The notes below the pieces were generated by a model. It was not told the origin of the DNA. It did not search any database and saw only the letters and a list, made by a program, of their open reading frames with translations. Positions 36,896 to 44,683 of a stretch of DNA of 64,000 nucleotides are shown here, one piece after another. The DNA comes from Pseudomonadota bacterium (GTDB taxonomy: Bacteria > Pseudomonadota > Gammaproteobacteria > Burkholderiales > Rhodocyclaceae). The stretch spans positions 1-64,000 of the forward strand of contig JAFEDI010000124.1 of assembly GCA_018241725.1 (NCBI GenBank), written 5' to 3'. Every line of letters starts with the position of its first letter. Within the stretch, counting starts at the first letter, position 1. The translations under genes were made by a program, and so were the position numbers.

Positions 36896-37543
36896 TCAGA
36901 CGCGCAGGCCGGCGCGGGTCATCATCAACAGGGCCTGGGCCCGGCTGGTCACGCCGAGGGAGCGCAGGATCGCCGACACGTGCACCTTCACGGTGCCTTC
37001 CGACAAACCGAGGAACTCGGCGATGTCCCGATTGGACTTGCCCTGGGCCACCAGCTCCAGCACCCGGCCCTGCGCCGCAGTAAGCTGGAAGCGTTCGGCA
37101 AAGGCCTGACTGGCGCGCCGGTTGCGGTTGCCATCATTGCCGCCGATGGCCGAATCGGGCGTGAACACACCGCCGGCCAGGATGGTCCGCACCGCCTCGA
37201 TCAGCGTATTGCTGGGACTGGCCTTGGAAACGAAGCCCGACGCACCAGCCTTCATCGCCCGCTGCACCGACTCCCGGTCGTCGAGGGCCGACACCACCAG
37301 CGCCGGCACGTCGGGAAAGCGCTTGGCGATCACCCCCAGCAGCGAGAAGCCGTTGATCTCCGGCAGCATCAGGTCCACCACCAGCAGGTCGCAGTTCGGA
37401 TCGCCCTCCAGCAGGGCCAACGCATCCGTGGCGTTGCTGGCCTGCTCGCAGTGCACGCCTTCCCCAACCTGGGCCAGGGTCAGCGCCATTGCCTCCCGCA
37501 CCAGCACATGGTCCTCGATAATCAGTATGCGCGTCTGCATCAT
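36896..37543 (-). CDS. LuxR/NarL-type response regulator
   Basis: The 215-residue regulator has a receiver (ILIIEDHVLVREAM; phospho-acceptor in LLVVDLMLPEINGF; lysine in GFVSKASP) and a LuxR HTH (LTAAQGRVLELVAQGKSNRDIAE, written here in part: GLSEGTVKVHVSAILRSLG). No kinase is adjacent on its strand. The orphan hybrid kinase at 39034 has only an N-terminal kinase core plus receiver and may be its partner across the 570-nt gap. Confidence 0.9.
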   Translation of the reverse strand: MMQTRILIIEDHVLVREAMALTLAQVGEGVHCEQASNATDALALLEGDPNCDLLVVDLMLPEINGFSLLGVIAKRFPDVPALVVSALDDRESVQRAMKAGASGFVSKASPSNTLIEAVRTILAGGVFTPDSAIGGNDGNRNRRASQAFAERFQLTAAQGRVLELVAQGKSNRDIAEFLGLSEGTVKVHVSAILRSLGVTSRAQALLMMTRAGLRV

Positions 37544-38113
37544 TACAAACCGTTAAATTGAACGCTTGTCTAAAATCAGGACCAGTTTAGCCTACCCAGC
37601 ACTCGGTAAAACGGAGAAAATCCGGTCCCCGGGCCGAAACGGCACGATGACCATGCCGATCCCCCAGCATTTTACCCGCCACGCCGCGGCCTTCTTGTCA
37701 CCTTCAACCACACTACCCGTTTCGGGCAGAACCCCGGCCGCAGGCAGCGCGAGCGCGTACGATCTCCCCACCATGCCGTCCGTCGCCCCATTGCCCCTGG
37801 CCTGGGCTGACGCGCCCGGCGCGGTGACGATCTCCAACCGGCAGGGGATCATGGCCTCCAGCCCCCCCGACAGCAATGAACTGCTCCGCTTTGCGTCCGG
37901 ACTTCGGCGCGGCGTGGATGTCAGCAGCAGCTGGCGCCACGCCATTCAGCCAACTATCATATGACGGAAGCGCAATCCCGGCGGCTGACCGCCAACCGTT
38001 CATACCGGAGTCCGATGGCGTCCGAGCACAAATCCAGCATGATCCTCGCGAGCTCCGCCCCCCCTGCCTACAACTGGCGCGCCTCCCCCCGCAGGTCCGA
38101 GTTCTGATCTCCA
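37544..38113. other. 570-nt region without a supported gene
   Basis: This gap lies between divergent genes and must hold both promoters. Open frames on both strands (about 37566-37964 plus and 37592-37945 minus) lack ribosome sites and family-like text, so I left them out. No strong -35/-10 pair or long palindrome stood out. Confidence 0.5.
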
Positions 38114-39037
38114 ATGGGGCGCCTGCGACTCTTCCTCCTCGCCCTGTGTGCGGCCCTGCTGGCTGGGGCCGCCCCTGTGCGCGCGGCCCAGGTGGCCCTG
38201 GTCCTGTCCGAGGAGGGCGGCGCCTTCGCCGAAGCTGCCGAAGCCGTGTCTTCCGAACTGCGCAGCGCCGGCCACCGCATCCAGAGCATCGCGACGCCCC
38301 TGCGTGCCGAGGACGGCGCAGTCCTCAACGCCAGCGCGCTGATCGTTACCTTCGGCACCCGGGCCGCCCAGATCATTGCCGGGCTCGCGCCACGCAGCCT
38401 GCTGCTGCACACCCTGCTGCCCCGCAGCGCCTATGAACGCCTGCCCCAGCGCGCCGAAGACGGGCGGCGCACGTCGGCGGTCTTCATCGACCAGCCCGCC
38501 AACCGACAGATCGAACTGCTGCGCCTCGCGCTGCCCGACTGGTCGCGGGTGGCGCTGATCGTCGGCCGCGAAAGCAGCGAGCTCGGCGCCCGTCTGCAGG
38601 CCAATGCCCGCGAACGGCGCCTGCGCCCGGTACTGGAGCAGGTCGGTGACGAAAACGATCTCTACCCGACACTGCAGCGCGTACTGGCCGAACCCACGAT
38701 CCTGCTCGCAATCCCCGACGCCGCGCTGTACAACAACCGCACGATCTCCAACATCCTGCTCACCGCCTACCACCACCGCTCGCCGGTCGTCGGATTCTCG
38801 CCTGCCTACGTCAAGGCAGGCGCCCTGCTGGCCCTGTACAGCACCCCGGCGCAGATCGGCCAGCAGGCCGGCGAGATGGCCCGCCACGGCCTCGCCAGTG
38901 GCAGCCTGCCGGCGGCCACGGCCCCGCGCTACTTCCATGTCGGCACCAACCCCTACGTGGCGCGCTCCCTCGGCATCAACCTCGAGGACGCCAACACCCT
39001 GCGCGAACGCCTCGAGCGCTGGGAGAACGCCCAGTGA
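38114..39037 (+). CDS. ABC-type substrate-binding protein coupled to a hybrid kinase
   Basis: The 307-residue protein has a signal peptide (LRLFLLALCAALLAGAAPVRA) and the PF04392-type ABC_sub_bind fold, with VALVLSEEGGAFAEAAEAV at the start and FIDQPANRQIELLRLALPD in the hinge region. No permease or ATPase gene is near. Instead the TGA overlaps the GTG start of a hybrid kinase by 3 nt, so the pair is probably a periplasmic ligand sensor feeding the kinase, as for known binding-protein-dependent sensors. Confidence 0.87.
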   Translation: MGRLRLFLLALCAALLAGAAPVRAAQVALVLSEEGGAFAEAAEAVSSELRSAGHRIQSIATPLRAEDGAVLNASALIVTFGTRAAQIIAGLAPRSLLLHTLLPRSAYERLPQRAEDGRRTSAVFIDQPANRQIELLRLALPDWSRVALIVGRESSELGARLQANARERRLRPVLEQVGDENDLYPTLQRVLAEPTILLAIPDAALYNNRTISNILLTAYHHRSPVVGFSPAYVKAGALLALYSTPAQIGQQAGEMARHGLASGSLPAATAPRYFHVGTNPYVARSLGINLEDANTLRERLERWENAQ

Positions 39038-40932
39038 TCCGTCCGGAAGACTGGGACATCCGCCCGCGGGCGATCCTGATCGCGATGCTGCCGACGGTGG
39101 TGATGGCGTCCGTGCTGATCGCCTATTTCACCACCACCCGCCTGTCCGACCTCGAAGAAGCCCACGTCCAGCGCGGCAAGGCCCTCGCCCGACAACTCGC
39201 CGCCGCCAGCGAATACGGCATCTTCTCGGGCAACCAGGAGAACCTGCGCAAGCTCGCCAACTCCATCCTGCAGGAGAAGGACGTAGTCCGCGTAGCGGTT
39301 TTCAGCCCCTTGCAGGAAGTGCTGGCTGACAGCAACAAGCCGCTCCAGACGCCGGCTGCAGTGAATCTGGTCCCCCACGAGAACAACGCGCCGCTGCGCT
39401 TCCGCGAGCCGGTGGCCGGCCCGGGCGTCAGTCTCGACGACCCCTTCCTGGACAGCACCACCGCCTCGGCCACCATGCAGGAAACCCGCCACGGCGAGGT
39501 CCTTGTCGAGATGAGCCGCGAGTCCCTGCGTGCCGAGGAAAGCCGCCTGCTGCGCAACGCCTTCCTGATGGTGGTGACGGTCCTGCTGGCCAGCGTCGCA
39601 CTGGCCATGCGCATGAGCCGCGGCATCTCCGGCCCCATCCTGCGCGTCGCCAGCGCGGTCGCCAGCTTCGGCCAGGGCAATTTCTCGGCGCGGGTACCGG
39701 TGGAAGGCGGCAAGACCCTCAGCACCCTGGCCGCCGGCGTCAACGAAATGGCCGACCGGCTCGGCGCGTCGCAGGAAGACTTGCAACGCCAGATCGATGC
39801 CGCCACTGCGGAACTGAAGGAAAAAAAGGAAGAGGCCGAACAGGGCAACCGCGCCAAGACACGCTTTCTCGCCGCCGCCAGCCATGATCTGCGCCAGCCG
39901 ATGCATGCGCTTGGCCTGTTCGTCGCCGAGTTGGGCCAGAAGCCCCACGCCCCCGACACCCGTCGCCTCGTCGAGCAGATCGCCGTCTCCGCCGAGACCA
40001 TGGAGAACCTGCTCGACAGCCTGCTCGACATCTCCCGCCTCGACGCCGGCGTGCTGGACCGGCAGATCAAGCCCTTCCCGCTGCAGCCACTGTTCGAGCG
40101 CATCGATGTGGATTACCGGCGCGAGGCCGAAGTGCGCAAGCAGCGCCTGCGCCTGCGCCCCACGCCCCTATGGGTCGAGAGCGATCCGCTGTTGCTCGAG
40201 CGCATCCTGCACAACCTGATCAGCAACGCGCTGCGCTACGCCCCCCGTGGCACCATCCTTCTGGCGGCCCGCCGGCGCGGCCAGCGGGTACGCATCGAAG
40301 TCCGCGACAACGGCCCCGGCATTGCGCCGGAAGCCCAGGAAGCCATCTTCCAGGAGTTCGTCCAGCTGGATAACCCCGAGCGCAACCGGGCCAAGGGCCT
40401 CGGCCTCGGCCTGGCAATCGTCCGCCGCCTGACCAGCCTGCTGCAGCACCCACTGGCGCTGCACTCGGTCCCTGGCAGAGGTGCTTTGTTCTCGATCGAA
40501 CTTCCGCTCGCGGCCCCGGTGACCGCATCCGACCGTCATGCACCGCCCGCCACCCATTCGTTCCAGGGGCTCCACGTGGCGCTGGTGGACGATGACGAAC
40601 TGGCCCTTGCCGGAACCATCGGCCTGCTGGAATCCTGGGGCTGCCGGGTCAGCGCAGCCACCGGCCCCGATGCACTGCTTGCCACGCTGGACCGGCAACA
40701 CGCACCGGACGTGCTCGTCTGCGACTACCGCAGCGGTGGCGAGCGGGTCGGCCCGGACATCGCCACCCACCTGCGCCAGCACCTCGGCCGCCCCATCCCG
40801 GCCATCCTGCTCAGCGGCGACACCTCGCCGGACGTCGCTGGCGCAGCCCAGCAGGCCGGCATCCCGCTGCTCCACAAACCAGTACGCCCAGCCAAGCTGC
40901 GCGCTCTGCTGCAGCGCATGACCCAAGCCTGA
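39034..40932 (+). CDS. Hybrid sensor histidine kinase/response regulator
   Basis: The 632-residue protein has TM1 (about residues 12-30), a periplasmic region of some 140 residues, TM2 (about 172-192), HAMP and a coiled coil. The kinase core has the H-box ASHDLRQPMHALGLF, the N-box HNLISNALRYAPRG, EVRDNGPGI and KGLGLGLAIV. A C-terminal receiver carries VDDDELA and the phospho-acceptor in VCDYRSGG. The GTG start overlaps the upstream stop. H-box type and layout resemble the NahK/RcsC-like group that phosphorylate LuxR-type regulators; one such regulator is encoded divergently at 36896. Confidence 0.9.
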   Translation: MIRPEDWDIRPRAILIAMLPTVVMASVLIAYFTTTRLSDLEEAHVQRGKALARQLAAASEYGIFSGNQENLRKLANSILQEKDVVRVAVFSPLQEVLADSNKPLQTPAAVNLVPHENNAPLRFREPVAGPGVSLDDPFLDSTTASATMQETRHGEVLVEMSRESLRAEESRLLRNAFLMVVTVLLASVALAMRMSRGISGPILRVASAVASFGQGNFSARVPVEGGKTLSTLAAGVNEMADRLGASQEDLQRQIDAATAELKEKKEEAEQGNRAKTRFLAAASHDLRQPMHALGLFVAELGQKPHAPDTRRLVEQIAVSAETMENLLDSLLDISRLDAGVLDRQIKPFPLQPLFERIDVDYRREAEVRKQRLRLRPTPLWVESDPLLLERILHNLISNALRYAPRGTILLAARRRGQRVRIEVRDNGPGIAPEAQEAIFQEFVQLDNPERNRAKGLGLGLAIVRRLTSLLQHPLALHSVPGRGALFSIELPLAAPVTASDRHAPPATHSFQGLHVALVDDDELALAGTIGLLESWGCRVSAATGPDALLATLDRQHAPDVLVCDYRSGGERVGPDIATHLRQHLGRPIPAILLSGDTSPDVAGAAQQAGIPLLHKPVRPAKLRALLQRMTQA

Positions 40933-40999
40933 TGCAGCGCCACGACGCATCGGTTACTATCGCTGCGTCGATGACATATCCAAAATCAGGGGGAGAACG

Positions 41000-41425
41000 A
41001 TGAGCACCGAGAACAAGGCGCAGGACCCGATGGAATTCATGCGCAACATGTGGAGCAAGATGGGCTTCAGCCTGCCCGGCATGGTCACCCCGACGCTCGA
41101 TGTGGATGAGCTGGACAAGCGCATCGCCGACATGAAGGCCGTCGAGAACTGGCTCAAGATGAATCTCAGCTCCCTGCAGATGGCCATCCAGGGCCTCGAA
41201 ATGCAGCGCGCGACGATCGCCACGATGCAGGCCATGAGCAAGCTGGCCGCCGAGGGCGGCAAGGCGCCCGATGGCGAAACCGCCCAGCCGAACCCCTTCG
41301 CCAGCTCCATGTGGCCGTGGAACCTGATGCAGAACGCCGCCGAACAGGCCAAGGCCCACGCCGAAGCGGCAGCTCCTGCCCAGGCATCACCGGCCAGCAA
41401 GGCCAAGCCGAAGGACAGCAAGTAA
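41000..41425 (+). CDS. phaM: PhaM-type PHA granule regulatory protein
   Basis: The 141-residue protein has the PhaM pattern: DPMEFMRNMWSKMGFSLPGM, then TPTLDVDELDKRIADMKAVE and WLKMNLSSLQMAIQGLEMQ. The tail is Ala/Lys-rich and ends PKDSK, similar to the lysine-rich DNA-binding tails of PhaM/histone-H1-like proteins. In Ralstonia PhaM activates PHA synthase and tethers granules to the nucleoid. A start ATG 41000 follows GGGGGAG. No phaC synthase is nearby, but a depolymerase and a phasin-like gene lie at 58-59.7 kb. Confidence 0.85.
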   Translation: MSTENKAQDPMEFMRNMWSKMGFSLPGMVTPTLDVDELDKRIADMKAVENWLKMNLSSLQMAIQGLEMQRATIATMQAMSKLAAEGGKAPDGETAQPNPFASSMWPWNLMQNAAEQAKAHAEAAAPAQASPASKAKPKDSK

Positions 41426-41435
41426 GCACGACACC

Positions 41436-41454
41436 GGGGAGCCCCGAGCTCCCC
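41436..41454 (+). terminator. Hairpin downstream of phaM
   Basis: A 7-bp stem GGGGAGC/GCTCCCC with a 5-nt loop lies 10 nt after the phaM stop and just ahead of the convergent AEC permease stop. No T-run; it may act on both strands. Confidence 0.4.
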
Positions 41455-41468
41455 ACACCGGGACCGCT

Positions 41469-42374
41469 CTAAGGCCCCCAGTGCGTCAGCGCCGCCAGCC
41501 ACCCGGTCAGCGTAAGCGCCGCCGCCACCGTCGTTGCGGAAATCAGCCAAGCCACGCCGGGCCCATCGCCACCCATGCGCATTGCCAGGATGTAGGCCGA
41601 CGATGCCGTCGGCAGCGCGGCAAACAACACCGCCACCGTAAAGCCCACTCCCCCCAGCCCGAGCAGGACGGCCAGCCCCCAGGCGATGGCCGGCAGCACC
41701 AGCAGCTTGAGCCCGCACAGGTAGAGCAGCCCCGGCCAGCCACCCTCATGGCGGCCACCACGCAGGGCCGCCCCCACCGCCAGCAGACCCAGCGTCACCG
41801 CCGCATCGGCTAGGCGCTGCAGGAAAGGCAGCACCGGCGCCGGCAACACGCCGCCGGCCAGGTTGAACAGAATGCCGGCCACGGTGGCGAGGATCAGCGG
41901 GTTGCGCGCCAGCTCCCGCCACAGCCGGCCCTCGCCGTGATGGGCGAGCAGGCCGACCGCCGCCATGTTGGCGAAAGGCACCATCGCCCCGCACAGGGCT
42001 CCCATCGTGGCTACGCCGGTCGCACCGGCCACCTTCCCCGCCACTGCGATGCCGATGTAGGTGTTGAAGCGGTAGGCGCACTGCACCCGCGACGCAAAGG
42101 TCATCGACGCGAGCCCCATCATCGGGCGGGCCAGCAGCGCCAGCACGAAACCGCAGCCGAGGGTCGCCAGGCCGACGACGAACAGCGGCCCCATGGCCGA
42201 CAGCTCGATGGACGCCTTTGCCAGCGCATTGAACAGCAGCGCCGGAAACAGCACGAAATACACCAGACGTTCGACGCCCGGCCAGAAACCCTCGCCGAAA
42301 CGCCCATAGCGCCGCAAGCAAGCGCCGAGCGCAATCAGCGCGAAATCGGGCAGCAGCAGCAGGAAGCTCTGCAT
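41469..42374 (-). CDS. AEC-family transporter
   Basis: The 301-residue protein has about ten hydrophobic segments in two inverted halves, as in the auxin efflux carrier (AEC) family. Markers are LLPDFALIALGACLRR at the start, RFNTYIGIAVAG, and NPLILATVAGILFNLAG at the domain junction. Relatives move organic acids such as malonate or malate. It lies downstream of the CoA-ligase gene in the same direction, separated by 171 nt that hold a repeat array. Confidence 0.85.
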   Translation of the reverse strand: MQSFLLLLPDFALIALGACLRRYGRFGEGFWPGVERLVYFVLFPALLFNALAKASIELSAMGPLFVVGLATLGCGFVLALLARPMMGLASMTFASRVQCAYRFNTYIGIAVAGKVAGATGVATMGALCGAMVPFANMAAVGLLAHHGEGRLWRELARNPLILATVAGILFNLAGGVLPAPVLPFLQRLADAAVTLGLLAVGAALRGGRHEGGWPGLLYLCGLKLLVLPAIAWGLAVLLGLGGVGFTVAVLFAALPTASSAYILAMRMGGDGPGVAWLISATTVAAALTLTGWLAALTHWGP

Positions 42375-42458
42375 CGCCGCTCAGAAAAGGGAAGACGGGA
42401 AGGCACACATCCGGCGGAGTGTGCCAGAAGTCTTGGAGACGCAGCTTTCCCTGTCGGG

Positions 42459-42470
42459 GCAAATGAATTC
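42459..42470. repeat. Copy of an intergenic motif, GCAAATGAATTC
   Basis: Here the motif sits in a near-palindrome GGGGC...CGCCC (42456-42474) and directly adjoins the DnaA-box-like array. It is identical over 12 bases to 36845. Confidence 0.45.
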
Positions 42471-42479
42471 GCCCACACA

Positions 42480-42522
42480 TCACCCACAGCTTCCCCACAA
42501 GCTACCCACAGCTCTATCCACA
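42480..42522. repeat. Four phased DnaA-box-like nonamers
   Basis: TCACCCACA (42480), TTCCCCACA (42491), CTACCCACA (42502) and CTATCCACA (42514) are spaced 11, 11 and 12 bp. The last differs from the DnaA consensus TTATCCACA at one base, the others at two. They can also be read as a degenerate 11/12-bp tandem repeat with unit roughly CCCACAGCT. They lie between the CoA ligase stop and the AEC permease start. Confidence 0.55.
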
Positions 42523-42545
42523 AGCCCGTCTGCCGGACAGCCGGA

Positions 42546-43781
42546 CTACTCGTAGCTGCGCAGATCCTCGATCAGCTTGCCGTCATTGGGCAGGCTCCCC
42601 GGCGCGCAGAAATGGACTTCGCCGCGCAGCTTGGTGAGTTCGCGCAGGGAGATCGCGATGGCCTCGGCAAGCCCCGCCGGTTCGCCCGCTACTTCGCAAT
42701 GGAGGGTCATGCAGTCGGTCTGGCCCGGGTTATCGACTACCAGGCGACCGCGGCCGAGCTCCGCATGGCGCTTGAGCACCGCCGCCACCTGACCTGGATG
42801 CACGAACATGCCCTTCACCTTGGTTGTCTGATCAGCCCGCCCCAGCCAGCCCTTGATGCGCACATTGGTGCGGCCACAGGGCGAGATGCCCGGCAGCAGC
42901 GCCGACAGGTCGCCGGTGCCGAAGCGGATCAGCGGGTATTCCGGGCTGAAGCTCGTCACCACCACCTCGCCCACCTCACCGGGCGCCACGGGATCGCCGG
43001 TCCCCGGGCGCACGATCTCCACCAATACGTCCTCGTCGACCACCAGCCCATCCCGCGCCGGCGTCTCGTAGGCGATCAAGCCCAGATCCGCGGTCGCGTA
43101 GGCTTGGTAAGCCTGGATGCCTCGCGCGATCAGCGCATCGCGCAGACTGGGGGGAAACGCCTCACCCGACACAAAAGCCTTTGTCAGGCTCGTCACAGCC
43201 AGCCCCAGCTCGTCGGCCTTGTCGAGAATGATGCGCAGGAAGGACGGCGTACCGGCATAGGCGACCGGCCGCAGATCGGCGATGGCCGCCACCTGCATCT
43301 CGGTCTGTCCGACACCGGCCGGAAACACCGTGCAGCCCAGCGCGTGGGCCGCCGTCTCCATCATCGAACCGGCCGGCGTGAAGTGATACGAAAACGTGTT
43401 ATGCACCAGGTCGCCAGCCCGAAAACCCGCCGCATAGAAGGCCCGGGCCAGGCGCCAGTAGTCCTTGCGCGCGCCCTCCGGTTCATAGATCGGCCCCGGC
43501 GACGCGAACACCCGTGCGCAGGCCTGGCCCCAGCCCACAGTCGCCAGCCCGCCAAACGGACGCTCGCACCGCTGCAACGCGACCAGCTCCGACTTGCGGA
43601 TCACCGGCAACTCGGCGAGCGCCGCGCGACTCGTCACCGCCGCCGGATCCACATCCCGCAACAGCTCGCCAAAGGCCGGCGCATGGGCACGGGCATGGGA
43701 AACCTGTGCCGGCAAGGCGGCCAGCAGGTCCTGCTCCCGCTCGGCGGGGGGGCGGATTTCACGGGCATCGTGGTATTTCAT
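42546..43781 (-). CDS. Phenylacetate-CoA-ligase-like adenylate-forming protein
   Basis: The 411-residue protein belongs to the PaaK-like adenylate-forming family. Recognisable blocks include YAGTPSFLRIILDKADELG, YATADLGLIAYETPA, then PLIRFGTGDLSALLPG and VKGMFVHPGQV. The usual P-loop SSGTTGKPT is replaced by ASPGPIYEPEG, a form I recall in a PaaK subgroup, so catalysis cannot be assumed. ATG 43781 has GGAG upstream; ATG 43802 is 7 codons earlier. It follows the ABC transporter genes and probably activates the imported acid. Confidence 0.82.
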   Translation of the reverse strand: MKYHDAREIRPPAEREQDLLAALPAQVSHARAHAPAFGELLRDVDPAAVTSRAALAELPVIRKSELVALQRCERPFGGLATVGWGQACARVFASPGPIYEPEGARKDYWRLARAFYAAGFRAGDLVHNTFSYHFTPAGSMMETAAHALGCTVFPAGVGQTEMQVAAIADLRPVAYAGTPSFLRIILDKADELGLAVTSLTKAFVSGEAFPPSLRDALIARGIQAYQAYATADLGLIAYETPARDGLVVDEDVLVEIVRPGTGDPVAPGEVGEVVVTSFSPEYPLIRFGTGDLSALLPGISPCGRTNVRIKGWLGRADQTTKVKGMFVHPGQVAAVLKRHAELGRGRLVVDNPGQTDCMTLHCEVAGEPAGLAEAIAISLRELTKLRGEVHFCAPGSLPNDGKLIEDLRSYE

Positions 43782-43875
43782 CGTCGCTCCATTCCGTTTC
43801 ACGCCACCGTCGGCGGGCAGCTGCTCCTGGCCAGCATTCTGTCATATCTGGATTCACGAGCCGGCGCCCGACCGC

Positions 43876-44676
43876 TCACGACAACCAGCGCTTGCGCCGC
43901 CGGTAGTGCTTCACGTCGCGGAAGCTCTTGCGGCCTTCCGACGACAGGCCCAGATAGAACTCCTTCACGTCCTCGTTGTTGCGCAGCTCGTCCGCCGCGC
44001 CCTCCATCACGACGCGGCCGTTTTCCAGGATGTAGCCGAAGTCCGCATAGCGCAGCGCCACCATGGTGTTCTGCTCGGCGAGCAGGAAGCTCACCTTCTC
44101 CTTGCCGTTGAGGTCCTTCACAATCTCGAAGATCTCCTCGACGATCTGCGGCGCCAGCCCCATCGACGGCTCGTCGAGAAGGATCATTTCCGGGCGGGCC
44201 ATCAGGGCGCGTCCGATAGCACACATCTGCTGCTCGCCGCCGGACGTATAGCCGGCCTGGGAACTACGCCGGGTCTTGAGGCGCGGGAAGTAGGCATAGA
44301 CCCGCTCCAGGCTGTCACGCAACTCGGCGCGGGACTGGCGGCGCGTATAGGCGCCGGTCAGCAGGTTCTCCTCGATGGACAGGTGGCCGAAGCAGTGGCG
44401 CCCCTCCATCACCTGGATCACCCCGCGCCGCACCAGCTCGGCCGGCGTCATGCGGTCGATGCGGTCGCCCTTGAACTCGATCGAACCCTTGGTCACGTCA
44501 CCACGCTCGGCGTGCAGCAGGTTGGAGATGGACTTCAGCGTCGTGCTCTTGCCGGCGCCGTTGGCCCCCAGCAACGCAACGATGCGGCCCTCGGGCACCT
44601 CCAGCGAGACCCCCTTGAGCACCAGGATCACGTGGTCGTAGATGACCTCGATGTTGTTGAGGCTGAGGTAGGACAT
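43876..44676 (-). CDS. Branched-chain/aromatic acid-type ABC transporter ATPase (LivF-like)
   Basis: The 266-residue ATPase has Walker A GANGAGKSTT, signature TSGGEQQM, Walker B MILLDEP and H-loop region. It resembles LivF, the second ATPase of HAAT transporters, but with a longer C-terminus (SEGRKSFRDVKHYRRRKRWL). It begins 7 nt after the substrate-binding-protein stop. It powers import together with the LivG-like ATPase at 48115. Confidence 0.92.
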   Translation of the reverse strand: MSYLSLNNIEVIYDHVILVLKGVSLEVPEGRIVALLGANGAGKSTTLKSISNLLHAERGDVTKGSIEFKGDRIDRMTPAELVRRGVIQVMEGRHCFGHLSIEENLLTGAYTRRQSRAELRDSLERVYAYFPRLKTRRSSQAGYTSGGEQQMCAIGRALMARPEMILLDEPSMGLAPQIVEEIFEIVKDLNGKEKVSFLLAEQNTMVALRYADFGYILENGRVVMEGAADELRNNEDVKEFYLGLSSEGRKSFRDVKHYRRRKRWLS

Positions 44677-44683
44677 CGGGTCC

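Noticed and set aside
37566-37964. Open frames on both strands of the 570-nt gap
   Set aside because: No ribosome site, no predicted domain text, and Ser/Pro/Arg-rich composition typical of chance frames.
42480-42522. Interpretation of the DnaA-like array as the chromosomal origin
   Set aside because: There is no dnaA, gyrB, parAB, gidA or rpmH nearby and no AT-rich unwinding element beside it.
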